64,000 bases of DNA, taken from contig NZ_JACHMQ010000001.1 in assembly GCF_014208105.1 (NCBI RefSeq), positions 5,518,001-5,582,000 on the forward strand. The letters run 5' to 3'. The stretch is from Actinomadura coerulea. Its GTDB lineage: Bacteria > Actinomycetota > Actinomycetes > Streptosporangiales > Streptosporangiaceae. This document shows, piece by piece, positions 41,627 through 50,531 of this stretch. Made by a program: the position numbers and the translations under genes. The notes under the pieces are model-generated. The model made no database searches, was not told the DNA's origin, and saw only the letters and a program-made list of their open reading frames with translations. Positions within the stretch are counted from its first letter, which is position 1. Every line of letters starts with the position of its first letter.

Positions 41627-43923
41627 TGGTCACCGCACCGAACCTCATCGTGGCAGGGAATCCGGACCTCGCCCGGAGGCTGCGCGGCACGGGGCGCTTC
41701 CCGACCGTGTTCGACGCCGCCTCCGCCAGCGGGCTCCGCGACCTGTCCAAGAGCGGCAGGGTCCGTGCCCCGGCGGCGTTCCTGTTCGCGCCGGACTTCG
41801 AGGAGGACCTCCCCGGAGCCGGAGTCCCCTTCCTGGCCGACGGGCTGGCGGCGAGCGGCCACACCGTGATCGTCCACGGCTTCTACACCGAACGCGGCGA
41901 CGTCTTCGCCCCGGAAGTGATCGCGACGGCCAGGCCGCTGACCCTGGCGGAGCTGCTGGAGCTGCTCGGCGCCCCCCGGTCCGAACCGGCACCGGGCCAC
42001 GCGGGCGGGACGTTCACCTGGCCGTCGGAAGATCCGCCGCCCGAGCTGAGGGTCACCGCCGCTCCCCGCTCCGCCGACTCGTCGAGCCTGCTCCCCGGGT
42101 ACGGCGGGCTGTCGATCGTCCATCGCGGCGCCGGCTCGGTGACCTACCGCGCCGTGCACGAGGAGTCCGGCACCGCCGTCGCCGTCAGGGTGCGGCTCGA
42201 CGGTTCGGAGACCCCGGCGGAGGAACTGGCCGCCCTCGAACGCGCCTCCCGCGGCGAGCACCTGGTGAGCATGCTGGAGAGCGGCCGCGCCACCAGCGGG
42301 CAGAGGTACACGGCGTCGGTGTTCTGCCCCGGCGGCGCTGTCACGCCGGAGCCCCTGCCGGTCGCGGACGCGGTCGGCACCGCCGTCTCGACGGCCTGGG
42401 CCCTTCAGGCGCTGCACGACGAGGGACTGGTCCACGGCGACGTCCGTCCGGGCCGGATCATGCGCGGCGAGGCGGGACCGCTGCTCACCGGTCCGGCGAC
42501 CGCGCGCGGACTAGCGGCGCACGCCGCGCCGGGTGTCCTGGAGCCGGTCGCCCGGGAACGCGTCGACCCGGGTTTCGCCGCTCCGGAGGCGCTGCTGGGG
42601 CGGCCGCAGACCGTGCAGGCCGACGTGTACGGGCTCGGCGCCACCCTGTGGAGCCTGCTGGCCGGGCACGCGCCCTTCACCGGCAGGGAACGCGCCCCGG
42701 GGGAAGCGGCTCCCCGGGTGCAGCGCGACGACGTCCCGGAGTGGCTCGGGAACGCCCTCGAAAGGGCGCTGGCGAGCGAACCCGCCGACCGGTACCCGAC
42801 GGCGCGGGCGTTCGCCGAGGCGCTGGAGGAAGGGCTCCGCGCCGTTCCCCAGCAAGACGTTCCCTCGGAGAACGCGCAGTGGTCGCCGTGGGACAAGGCG
42901 CCGGCACCCGATCCATCCCCGGCCGCCGTCCCGGAACCGCAGGCGCCCTTCGCGGACGAGCAGGTGCCCATCGCGGACCAGCCGGTGCACTTCGCGGACC
43001 AGCCGGTGCATTTCGCGGGATCGCAGGCGACCGTCGCGGACCAGCCGGTGCATTTCGCGGAGCCGCAGGCGACCCTCGCGGACCAGCCGGTGCACTTCGC
43101 GGAGCCGCAGGCGCCGTCGCCGGAACCGCAGGAGTCTCCGGCGAACGGGCAGGCGCCTCTCTCGGAGTGGCAGGCGGCCTTCGCGACACAGCCGGCACCC
43201 GACCTGAACCAGCAGGTGCAGTTCGGGGAGCCCCCGGCGCCGTTCGGGGAGCCCCAGGCGCCTCCCGCGCACCAGTACGCGCAGCCCTCGTACCGGCACG
43301 TGCCCTTCGAGGAACCGCAGGCACCGCTCACGGAGTTCGCGGACCAGCCCCTGCACTTCGCCGAGCCGCAGGGGCCGTTCACGCAGTACGCGGCGCCCCC
43401 GACGTCGCGGCGCCCCAGGATCGTGCTGCTGGCACTGGTGGGGCTCGTCCTCGCAGCGGTCGTGTTCAGCGCGATCGCCCTCCTGACGGGCTCAGGCTCG
43501 GCCGACCGGCGCAGCGCGGACCCGCCTCCGGCGTCGCCGCCCGCTTCGCGGGATCCCGCGCCGCAGGCTCCCGCCTCCCCGGCGCCCGGCTCGGGCTCGG
43601 GCTCGCCCACGTCCACACCGACGACGGTGCGGCCGGAGAGCAAGTTCAGCCCGAGCCAGGTGCGGATCGTCGACAGCCGGGTCTCGATCGAGATCAGCTG
43701 GAAGGACGCCACCGGCGGCAAGGCCGCGTACTACGTGGTCGGCGGCCCGGCGGGCCGCACGCCGTCCACCATGGCCAACGTCCCGGCGGGGACGGCGAAG
43801 GCCCAGATCCTGGCCCTGAACCCGAGCGTGGAGTACTGCCTGACGGTCGTCGCCGTGCTGGACGTCGACAGGGTCGCCTACGCCAAGCCCGTCTGCACTC
43901 ACCGCGGCAAGCGGGAGGGCTGA
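41626..43923 (+). CDS. Membrane-anchored pseudokinase with repeat linker and FN3-like ectodomain
   Basis: The product is 765 residues. Residues ~1-120 are an N-terminal domain of unknown type (LIVAGNPDLARRL). A Ser/Thr-kinase-like domain (~155-410) follows. The VAIK Lys is Arg (VAVRVRLD), the HRDLKPEN loop is HGDVRPGRI with Asp272, and no DFG is present. The helical lobe (PEALLGRPQTVQADVYGLGA) is intact, so this is a pseudokinase. A linker with repeats of ADQPVHFAEPQA (~440-600), one membrane segment (IVLLALVGLVLAAVVFSAIA) and an FN3-like domain complete it. It may bind T4SS or neighbouring secreted proteins. Its end overlaps the convergent transglutaminase-like gene by 25 bases. Confidence 0.8.
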   Translation: MVTAPNLIVAGNPDLARRLRGTGRFPTVFDAASASGLRDLSKSGRVRAPAAFLFAPDFEEDLPGAGVPFLADGLAASGHTVIVHGFYTERGDVFAPEVIATARPLTLAELLELLGAPRSEPAPGHAGGTFTWPSEDPPPELRVTAAPRSADSSSLLPGYGGLSIVHRGAGSVTYRAVHEESGTAVAVRVRLDGSETPAEELAALERASRGEHLVSMLESGRATSGQRYTASVFCPGGAVTPEPLPVADAVGTAVSTAWALQALHDEGLVHGDVRPGRIMRGEAGPLLTGPATARGLAAHAAPGVLEPVARERVDPGFAAPEALLGRPQTVQADVYGLGATLWSLLAGHAPFTGRERAPGEAAPRVQRDDVPEWLGNALERALASEPADRYPTARAFAEALEEGLRAVPQQDVPSENAQWSPWDKAPAPDPSPAAVPEPQAPFADEQVPIADQPVHFADQPVHFAGSQATVADQPVHFAEPQATLADQPVHFAEPQAPSPEPQESPANGQAPLSEWQAAFATQPAPDLNQQVQFGEPPAPFGEPQAPPAHQYAQPSYRHVPFEEPQAPLTEFADQPLHFAEPQGPFTQYAAPPTSRRPRIVLLALVGLVLAAVVFSAIALLTGSGSADRRSADPPPASPPASRDPAPQAPASPAPGSGSGSPTSTPTTVRPESKFSPSQVRIVDSRVSIEISWKDATGGKAAYYVVGGPAGRTPSTMANVPAGTAKAQILALNPSVEYCLTVVAVLDVDRVAYAKPVCTHRGKREG
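42955..43125 (+). repeat. Degenerate repeats in the pseudokinase linker
   Basis: GCGGACCAGCCGGTGCA and the following CTTCGCGGA occur about four times at 24- to 48-base spacing. They encode A-D-Q-P-V-H-F-A units, and a fifth diverged copy lies near 43345. All spacings keep frame. Confidence 0.75.
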
Positions 43924-46109
43924 GCGGCCCACAGCGGCGCGCGCGGGTCCCACCACCAGGTCAGGCGGCGCGGAAGCGGCCGTGAGCGGCGCAGCGCGGC
44001 GGTCACGGACCGGACCTCCGCGACCGCGAACGCGGCGTCCTCCGGGGTGACCGAGCCGCCGTAGCGGACGGCGTTCATCAGCCCGCCCACCCGGCGCAGC
44101 CGCGCGGGATCGATGCGCGGCAGCTCCCGCGCGATCCGCTCCGCCATCTCGACGGGGGTCGCGGACGCGGGAACGGGCAGGCCCGCGACGCGCGTCGCCA
44201 CCAGCAGCTCCGTCCAGGCCGCCCTGATCCGGTCGGGCGCGGGGCCCCGGCGCAGCCGGCGGAACCGGAGCGCGCCCAGCAGCGGGACACCGAGCAGGAA
44301 GACCGGCAGGACCAGCGCCGGGAGGACGAGCAGGCTGCGCGGCCCCGAGTCCGAACCCGAACGCCCGGCGCCGCCCGCACCGCCCCGGTCGCCGAGTTCC
44401 TGGGCGTCGGGGCCGTCGGACTGCGGACCGTCCTCTTCGATCCGCTTCCCGGAGCCGGCTTGGGAGGACGCCGGCGTACGCTCGCGCGGGTTCGGGTCGT
44501 AGGGCACCCAGCCCAGGCCCTGGAAGTAGATCTCGCCCCAGGCCACCGCGTCGCCGGTGCGGACCACGCGTTCGCGGTCGCCGGTTCCCGGCCCGAACCC
44601 GACCGCCACCCGGCTCGGCAGGCCGGCGGCCCTCGCCAGCACCGCGAACGCGCTGGCGAACTGCTCCGACGTCGCGCCTCCGCCCCTGCGGCCCGGGGCG
44701 ACCAGCAGCTTCGCGAGTTCGGCGTAGCCGTGTCCGCCCGGGGCGCCCGCCTTGAAGGTGTAGGAGCCGCGCAGGTACGCGGCGATGCGGGAGGCGCGCT
44801 GGTGCGCGGTGCCGTCCCCGGCGGCGCTGAGGGCGATCTCCTCCAGCTTCGGCGGCGCCCCGGGCGGCAGCCGCAGGTACCGCTGGTACTGCTCGCCGGA
44901 GTCGATCGCGGCTCCGGCCGTCTGCGCGCCGCTCCACTCCGGGACGTCGCCCGTCGCGGAGTACCTCCGGCCCGCCACCGGGCCGGCCGAGGACAGGAGC
45001 GTGCCGGATTCCTGGTCCTGCTCGACCGCGAGGCCGTCCACCCGGGCCGGGATGCCGGGGACCGGCACCCAGCCGCCGGGCAGCCTGCCGACCGAGACGC
45101 GAACCCTGGTCCGCACCGTCTTCGGGGGCACGTCGGCGGGAGGCAGCAGGCTCGCCCCGCTGGGGAGGTAGGTGCTGTCGGGCAGCCAGGTCGGCCCGGT
45201 GAACTCGGAGAGCACGGCCCACCGCAGTTCCGTCTTCGGCCCGGACACGTTCATCAGCGGCACGTCGGGATCGGCCGACCATGCCGACAGGTAGGACAGG
45301 GGGTTGCGCTGCTCGGACGGCGCCGCGGGGGGCCCGGCGGCCCTTCGGGGATCGGCCGCCTTGACCGGCCAGTCGTCCAGCACGCCGGACCCGCCGACCA
45401 CGGCGACCGCGCCGGGCAGGGCCACCGCGCAGACCACCGCCGCGACCACCGCGCCGACGCGCGGGCGAGGGCGGCGGGCGGGCGCGGGCCCCGCGTCCGC
45501 CAGGTCCGGAACGCGCACGGTGAACCCGGCGCTCGCGGTGTCCGGACGGGCCCGCGGCGCGGCGGCGAGCAGCACGGCGGCGCCGCCGGCGACCAGGGCG
45601 GCCGACCAGTAGCCGGGCCCGGCCGCCTGCGGGTTGAGCGCCGTGGCCCCGCACAGGAGCAGCGCACCGGGCAGCAGCGCGGGCAGGACGCGGCCGTCGC
45701 GGCGCAGCACCGTCGCGACGGCCGCTGCCAGCCAGACCGCCACCACCGGGAACGCCAGCAGGTCCACGGTCACCGGAGCCCGCGGCGAGGTCGTCAGGAT
45801 GCGGGCGCCGGAGTGCAGCACGGCGTCCACGACGGCCGGCACCGGGCCCTTGACCGGTCCGGGCGCCCAGGAGGCCAGGGCGACCAGCCAGACCGCGGTC
45901 GCGGGCAGGCCCGCCAGGATCGCCGCGGGTCCGAGCCCGCGCAGCAACCGGTACGCCGCCGACGTCACCGCGACGGCGAGCACGGCGGTGACCGCCAGCA
46001 CGGTGAACACGGGAAGGGGCCGGTCGTACCCGGCCGCCAGCAGCGGCGCCGACGCGGCGGAGGCCAGCGCGACGGCGGCCGACGACAGCGCGGTCCGGAT
46101 CCGGGTCAC
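43899..46109 (-). CDS. TgpA-like transglutaminase-domain membrane protein lacking catalytic Cys and His
   Basis: The product is 736 residues, GTG start 46109 overlapping the DUF58 stop. Five or six membrane segments (residues ~10-200) precede an extracytoplasmic DUF3488-like region and a transglutaminase core, then a further membrane segment and DUF4129-like tail. In active members the core reads Y-C-E-x-F-A and H-A-W-x-E. Here they read ATSEQFASAF (Ser481) and DAVAWGEIYF (Val522), while the Asp of YDPNP remains. Without the nucleophile and His it is probably not a transglutaminase but a binding protein. It sits in the MoxR-DUF58-TgpA module common in bacteria. Start upstream would overlap DUF58 extensively. 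Confidence 0.87.
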   Translation of the reverse strand: MTRIRTALSSAAVALASAASAPLLAAGYDRPLPVFTVLAVTAVLAVAVTSAAYRLLRGLGPAAILAGLPATAVWLVALASWAPGPVKGPVPAVVDAVLHSGARILTTSPRAPVTVDLLAFPVVAVWLAAAVATVLRRDGRVLPALLPGALLLCGATALNPQAAGPGYWSAALVAGGAAVLLAAAPRARPDTASAGFTVRVPDLADAGPAPARRPRPRVGAVVAAVVCAVALPGAVAVVGGSGVLDDWPVKAADPRRAAGPPAAPSEQRNPLSYLSAWSADPDVPLMNVSGPKTELRWAVLSEFTGPTWLPDSTYLPSGASLLPPADVPPKTVRTRVRVSVGRLPGGWVPVPGIPARVDGLAVEQDQESGTLLSSAGPVAGRRYSATGDVPEWSGAQTAGAAIDSGEQYQRYLRLPPGAPPKLEEIALSAAGDGTAHQRASRIAAYLRGSYTFKAGAPGGHGYAELAKLLVAPGRRGGGATSEQFASAFAVLARAAGLPSRVAVGFGPGTGDRERVVRTGDAVAWGEIYFQGLGWVPYDPNPRERTPASSQAGSGKRIEEDGPQSDGPDAQELGDRGGAGGAGRSGSDSGPRSLLVLPALVLPVFLLGVPLLGALRFRRLRRGPAPDRIRAAWTELLVATRVAGLPVPASATPVEMAERIARELPRIDPARLRRVGGLMNAVRYGGSVTPEDAAFAVAEVRSVTAALRRSRPLPRRLTWWWDPRAPLWAAQPSRLPR

Positions 46110-47245
46110 CGCGTCCACCACCGGGTGTCGTTCCACCGCTGGGCGAAGCCGGCCGGGTCGGCCGCGCGCAGGAGCCGCACCCCGGCGGGCGGAGCGAGGC
46201 CCCCGCCGTCGTCGCCGGGGCCGATCAGGCCGACCAGGGAGACGGTGTGCCGCGCCGCGAGCGGCCGCATGGCCGCGGCGGCGTCCTCGTCCGCCGCCGT
46301 CGTGGACAGCAGCACGATCGCGCGTCCCGCCGGGGCCGAGCGCAGCCCCGCGCAGGCGCCCGGGAAGTCCGCGCCGGGCCGGGCCACGGCCTCGGCGAGC
46401 ACGTCCAGGTGCGCGGTGACGCCCGCGGCCGCGGCGGAACGCGCGCCGCCGGCGAGCCGCAGCTCCACCGGGACGTCGGGGGCGGACCGCACGATCGACG
46501 CCGCGGCCTCCACGAGGGCGTCCAGTTCGTCCGGCCCGTACCGGTCGTCGACCAGCACGGTCATGCCCGTGCCGGCGGAGTCCGCGTGCTCGCGGACCAT
46601 CAGGCGCCCGCGGCGCGCCGACGTCCGCCAGTGGATCTGCCGGACGTCGTCGCCGGGCGCGTGCTCGCGCAGGCCCGCGAAGGCCCCCTCGGAGGCCCGG
46701 ACCGACGCCGACGAGGTGTCCCGGCCCCCGCCGCCGGCGGCGGGCACGGGGGCGAGGTGGTGGTGGCGCGGATGCACCAGCAGCCGCACCGGCACGTCGT
46801 CGGCCGCCCGGAACGCGCGGGCGAGCCCCAGCGGGTCGGTGCGGACGAGGCTGAGCGGCCCGGCCTCCACCACTCCGCGCCGCTGCGGGGTCAACTCGTA
46901 CCGGATCCTCGGGCGGGCGAGGCCCAGGGGCAGGACGACGGGCTCTCCGATCCCGGTGACGCGCTCGGCGACGGTGGCGCTCCCGGCGCCCTTTCCGGCC
47001 GTGACGTCGAGGACGACGGTCACGGACTCTCCGGCGCGGACCCGCGACGCCGTCATCCGGCGGGCGACCCGGACGGACGGGAGCCGGCCGGCGAGCACCA
47101 TGGCCAGCGCGACGGCCGGGAAGGCGAGCGCCCCCAGCGCGCCCGGCGCCAGGTAGCCGAGGCCGAGGCCGCAGCCGCTCAGGACGGCTCCGGCCACGAG
47201 CAGCGCCCAGCCGCGGGCGGTGGGGCGGGGGGTGCCGCCGGCCAC
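46106..47245 (-). CDS. DUF58 domain protein
   Basis: The product is 379 residues. Two N-terminal membrane segments (ALLVAGAVLSGCGLGLGYLA and LAFPAVALAMVLAG) come first. A beta-rich domain follows, then the DUF58 signature FAGLREHAPGDDVRQIHWRT followed by SARRGRLMVREH, with a vWA-like region (MTVLVDDRYGPDELDALVEA). DUF58 proteins work with MoxR ATPases in maturation or assembly of envelope complexes. It lies between MoxR (3-base gap) and the TgpA-like gene (4-base overlap), the standard order. Confidence 0.93.
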   Translation of the reverse strand: MAGGTPRPTARGWALLVAGAVLSGCGLGLGYLAPGALGALAFPAVALAMVLAGRLPSVRVARRMTASRVRAGESVTVVLDVTAGKGAGSATVAERVTGIGEPVVLPLGLARPRIRYELTPQRRGVVEAGPLSLVRTDPLGLARAFRAADDVPVRLLVHPRHHHLAPVPAAGGGGRDTSSASVRASEGAFAGLREHAPGDDVRQIHWRTSARRGRLMVREHADSAGTGMTVLVDDRYGPDELDALVEAAASIVRSAPDVPVELRLAGGARSAAAAGVTAHLDVLAEAVARPGADFPGACAGLRSAPAGRAIVLLSTTAADEDAAAAMRPLAARHTVSLVGLIGPGDDGGGLAPPAGVRLLRAADPAGFAQRWNDTRWWTR

Positions 47246-47248
47246 GGC

Positions 47249-48235
47249 CTAGCCGATCCCCTGCGCCGCCGGGACGGGGACTTCGGCGAGGACGCCGTCG
47301 AGCAGCTCCGCGGTCTCGGCCGCGCCCGCCGCACCCGAGAGCGGCACCAGCCGGTGCGCCCAGACGGGCCGCGCCAGGGCCTTGACGTCGTCCGGGGTGA
47401 CATAGCCGCGGCCGTCGGCCAGCGCGTAGATCCGCGCCGTCCGGCACAGCGCGATGGAGCCCCTGAGGGAGACGCCGGCCCGCAGCTGCGGATGCCGCCG
47501 GGTGCGCTGGGCCAGTTGCAGGACGTACCGGTTGACGGATTCGGCGACCGCGACGCGGTCGGCGGCCGCGCCGAGCCGCGCCATCTCCTCGCCGATCAGC
47601 ACCGGCGCGAGGTCCTCGGGCTCGGTCAGGGACGACCCGCGCAGCAGCGACAGCTCCGCCTCCTCGCCCGGGTAGCCGAGCGACAGCCGCATCAGGAAGC
47701 GGTCGAGCTGCGCCTCGGGGAGCGGGAACGTCCCCTCCAGGTCGACGGGGTTCTGCGTGGCCACCACCAGGAACGGCCGCGGCACCGGATGCGCCCTCCC
47801 GTCCACGGTGATCTGCCCTTCCTGCATCACTTCCAGCAGCGCCGACTGCGTCTTCGGGGAGGTCCGGTTGATCTCGTCGACGATGACGACGTTGGCGAAC
47901 ACCGGGCCCGGATGGAACTCGAACTCGCGGTTGCCCTCATTGAAGATCGTCACGCCGGTGACGTCGGACGGCAGCAGGTCGGGGGTGCACTGCACCCGTC
48001 CGATCTTCCCGCCGGTCACCGCCGCCAGCGCGCGCGCCAGGGTCGTCTTGCCCATGCCGGGCAGGTCCTCCAGCAGGACGTGCCCGCCCGCGGCGAACGC
48101 GGTGAGGATCAGCCGCACCGTGGCGGGATCGCAGCGTGCCGCCGACTGGATGCCGGAGGCCATCCGCTCGAAGGCGGCTGCGGCCAGCAGCGCCTCCTCG
48201 TCGGGCAGCGCCGGCGTCGCGGTCGTGGTGCTCAC
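47249..48235 (-). CDS. MoxR-type AAA+ ATPase
   Basis: The product is 328 residues. Walker A is EDLPGMGKTTLARAL, Walker B is VVIVDEINRTSPKTQSALLE, sensor 1 is VVATQNPVDLEGTF and the arginine finger region is LPEAQLDRFLMRL; a C-terminal lid domain follows (LRAGVSLRGSIALCRTARIY). MoxR proteins are chaperone-like AAA+ machines that activate partners through DUF58/vWA proteins. ATG 48235 follows the propeller gene by 13 bases, so all four genes from 50165 to 43899 are probably one operon. Confidence 0.95.
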   Translation of the reverse strand: MSTTTATPALPDEEALLAAAAFERMASGIQSAARCDPATVRLILTAFAAGGHVLLEDLPGMGKTTLARALAAVTGGKIGRVQCTPDLLPSDVTGVTIFNEGNREFEFHPGPVFANVVIVDEINRTSPKTQSALLEVMQEGQITVDGRAHPVPRPFLVVATQNPVDLEGTFPLPEAQLDRFLMRLSLGYPGEEAELSLLRGSSLTEPEDLAPVLIGEEMARLGAAADRVAVAESVNRYVLQLAQRTRRHPQLRAGVSLRGSIALCRTARIYALADGRGYVTPDDVKALARPVWAHRLVPLSGAAGAAETAELLDGVLAEVPVPAAQGIG

Positions 48236-48248
48236 TCATTGCCCTTCA

Positions 48249-50165
48249 TTAGCCGCAGTTGCCCCAGCCGGCCGAGGCGCTGGCGCCGGAGGCGCCGCCC
48301 GAGTACCGGACGCAGTCGCCCGGCGCCAGCACGAACACCGGTCCGGCGTAGTACTTGAACGAGCCGCTGTCGGAGGCGACCTTGGCGCCCTTCTGGCTCT
48401 GGAGGCGGACCCAGACGTTGGTCGCCTTGCCGATGTCCCGGGTCTTCATCGTGACCGCGCAGTTCTTCTTGGTGCTGGCGCTGTAGAGCTGGTAGATCCG
48501 TCCGCCCGCGAAAGACGCCGACCGCTGGACCTGGTAGTTGCCGCCCGCGGTCGCGTTGCACACCTGGGCCGGCGTGTACGGATTGCGGGTCTGGGTGGGC
48601 GTCGGCTTCGGCTTGGTCGGCGTCGGCTTGGGCTTGGTCGGCGTCGGCTTGGGCGCGGTCGGGGTCGGCCTGGGCGTCGTCGGCCTGGGCGTCGTCGGCC
48701 TGGGCGTGGTCGGCCTGGGCGTCGTCGGAATCGTCGTCGGCCTGCTCGTGGTCGGCCTGCTCGTGGGCGTCGTGGGAGCGGGCGACTTCGTCGTGGGCGT
48801 CGTCGTGGGCGTCCGCGAGGGCTGCCGGGGCGACGCAGTACGCGGGTCGGACGTCACCGGAGGCCGAGGCGCTTGCGTGCGGGGGTCCGCGGGGGGCGTT
48901 CCAGGGGTGGACGGCGGCGTCTCGGGCTCCTCGGGAGGAGGCATCGGGTCGAACGGGTCCGGGAAGACCGGATCGGCGGGCGGCGCCGGCACCGGGGGCG
49001 GGCTGCTCGCCCCGCCGTCCGGCTTGTTCGGGCGCCCTCCGCCCCGTCCCGGCCCGCCCGGGAACTTGCCGACCTTGCGCGCCACACCGTCCCCGCCGAC
49101 GACCAGGGCGTCCGTGCTGCCCGGCGCGTTGACGAACAGGTTGCCCTCGCGGACCTGCAGCTCCATGTCGCCGCGCCCGGCCGGCATCGACAGCATGCCG
49201 GTCTGGCGGCCCGCCGGCTCGAAGACCCGCACCTGACCGGTCTCCCGCACGGGCAGGTACACCTTGCCGGCGAACGGCACGGCGGGCTCCTGGACGGGAT
49301 CGGTCAGGGGGAACGACCGGATCGGACCGCCCTTGCGCACGTCGCCCAGCGTGACCACCGCGCCGGCCGCGGGCACGGTGACCGCGGCGAGCGCGCCATG
49401 GGTGCGCGCCGGGACCATGGCGCCGACGAGCGACACCGGCGTCGTGACCCGGCGGGTGCCGCCGCTCGTCGCGACCACCAGTCCGCGCCCGCCTCGGTCG
49501 ACCACGAGGGCGCCCTCGTCCAGCACGGTCATCGCCAGGTCGTGGTCGGGCGGGGCGGCCTCGGCCGTACGGACGACGCCGGGGCCCTGGGCGGTGACCT
49601 TCACGGCGAGGACGGTGCCCTGCCGGGGCGCGGCCACCCACAGCAGGCCGGCGTCGTCGAACTCGCCGCCGACCAGCGGGCCGGGCAGTTGCAGGACCGG
49701 GCCGACGGGACGCAGCGTGGCCGGGTCCAGCGCGCGCACCGCGCCGGACGTGCGCTCGACCAGCGCGGCCCCGTCTGCGCCCATCGCCAGGTGCGGATCG
49801 CCGCGGGTGCCGAGGTCCAGCCGTCCCGAGAAGCCCAGGCCGTTGAGGTCGAGCGACGACACGCGGCCGGTGTCCAGGTCGTGGATGAGCAGGAACCTGT
49901 CGTTCTGGGTCACCTGCACCCGGTGGCCGCGGGAGTCGGTCACCTGGCGGCGCTGCTCCACCCGGCCGCTGTCGGGGTTGACCCGGTCGACCTCGCCCGC
50001 CGTCCGGCTCCACAGCCAGGCGCTGCCGTCGGTGGCCGCGACGGCGAGGCCGACCCGTCCCCCGCCCAGCAGCGTGGCCAGCAGCAGGACGGTGACCAGG
50101 GCGGCCGCGGTCCACCAGCCGACCCGCGAGCGTGCCATCTCGGCGCCCTTGTTCTGCGGCTTCAC
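48249..50165 (-). CDS. Exported propeller-like protein with Thr-Pro repeat stalk
   Basis: The product is 638 residues from GTG 50165, spaced 5 bases from GGAG; GTG 50171 would sit on the Shine-Dalgarno. A membrane anchor follows (VGWWTAAALVTVLLLATLLG). Residues ~40-365 are beta-rich with repeating four-strand units (DGSAWLWSRTAGEVDRVNPD, ALVERTSGAVRALDPATLRP, DAGLLWVAAPRQGTVLAVKV), consistent with a beta-propeller. A Pro/Thr stalk with T-T-P-R-P and P-T-P-T-K-P-K repeats follows, then a ~120-residue C-terminal domain with four Cys. It is probably a surface protein whose export or assembly depends on the MoxR/DUF58/TgpA genes behind it. Confidence 0.75.
   Translation of the reverse strand: MKPQNKGAEMARSRVGWWTAAALVTVLLLATLLGGGRVGLAVAATDGSAWLWSRTAGEVDRVNPDSGRVEQRRQVTDSRGHRVQVTQNDRFLLIHDLDTGRVSSLDLNGLGFSGRLDLGTRGDPHLAMGADGAALVERTSGAVRALDPATLRPVGPVLQLPGPLVGGEFDDAGLLWVAAPRQGTVLAVKVTAQGPGVVRTAEAAPPDHDLAMTVLDEGALVVDRGGRGLVVATSGGTRRVTTPVSLVGAMVPARTHGALAAVTVPAAGAVVTLGDVRKGGPIRSFPLTDPVQEPAVPFAGKVYLPVRETGQVRVFEPAGRQTGMLSMPAGRGDMELQVREGNLFVNAPGSTDALVVGGDGVARKVGKFPGGPGRGGGRPNKPDGGASSPPPVPAPPADPVFPDPFDPMPPPEEPETPPSTPGTPPADPRTQAPRPPVTSDPRTASPRQPSRTPTTTPTTKSPAPTTPTSRPTTSRPTTIPTTPRPTTPRPTTPRPTTPRPTPTAPKPTPTKPKPTPTKPKPTPTQTRNPYTPAQVCNATAGGNYQVQRSASFAGGRIYQLYSASTKKNCAVTMKTRDIGKATNVWVRLQSQKGAKVASDSGSFKYYAGPVFVLAPGDCVRYSGGASGASASAGWGNCG
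48590..48790. repeat. Thr/Pro stalk repeats
   Basis: Tandem 15- to 21-base units (forward GTCGTCGGCCTGGGC and GTCGGCGTCGGCTTGGG types), several nearly identical, encode the T-T-P-R-P and P-T-P-T-K-P-K stalk of the propeller protein. Copy number probably sets stalk length. Confidence 0.75.
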
Positions 50166-50531
50166 GGCCACTCCTTCGTCCCGTGGGCCTCGCTGCGCGG
50201 GCTCGGCCCTCTCATGTCATGCGGGTACTGGCCCTCGAACCTGGCCGAGCCGGGCGACAGGTCTTCTCCACAGGTCAGAGATGTTCTCCGGCCCGGTCGG
50301 CGGACGGCCGGGCCTCGCGGGCGCCGGTGAGGCCGTGGAACCGCCACCGCAGCACCGACACCGCTTACAGAACACCGTCCGGAGCCCGGTCGATCTTGCA
50401 ACCGCGAAAACCGCTGGAATCGCCGCACCGGTTCGGGGGCTGGAGGGCGGCGCGCGGACCGGGCTACACTTCAAATCGACTACAGAGAGTAGTTAAATGG
50501 ATACAAAGAGAACACGAGAGGCAGATCGCCG
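50166..50531 (+). promoter_or_regulatory. Divergent intergenic region; palindrome near the I36-like gene promoter
   Basis: The right end (50465-50505) is AT-rich against the background. ACTAC-AGAGA-GTAGT is a perfect 5-base inverted repeat at 50479-50493, directly before TTAAATGG. A candidate -35 TTCAAA (50470-50475) and -10 TTAAAT (50493-50498) have a 17-base spacer and contain the palindrome, which could be an operator. The left part shows no gene or clear signal. Confidence 0.4.
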
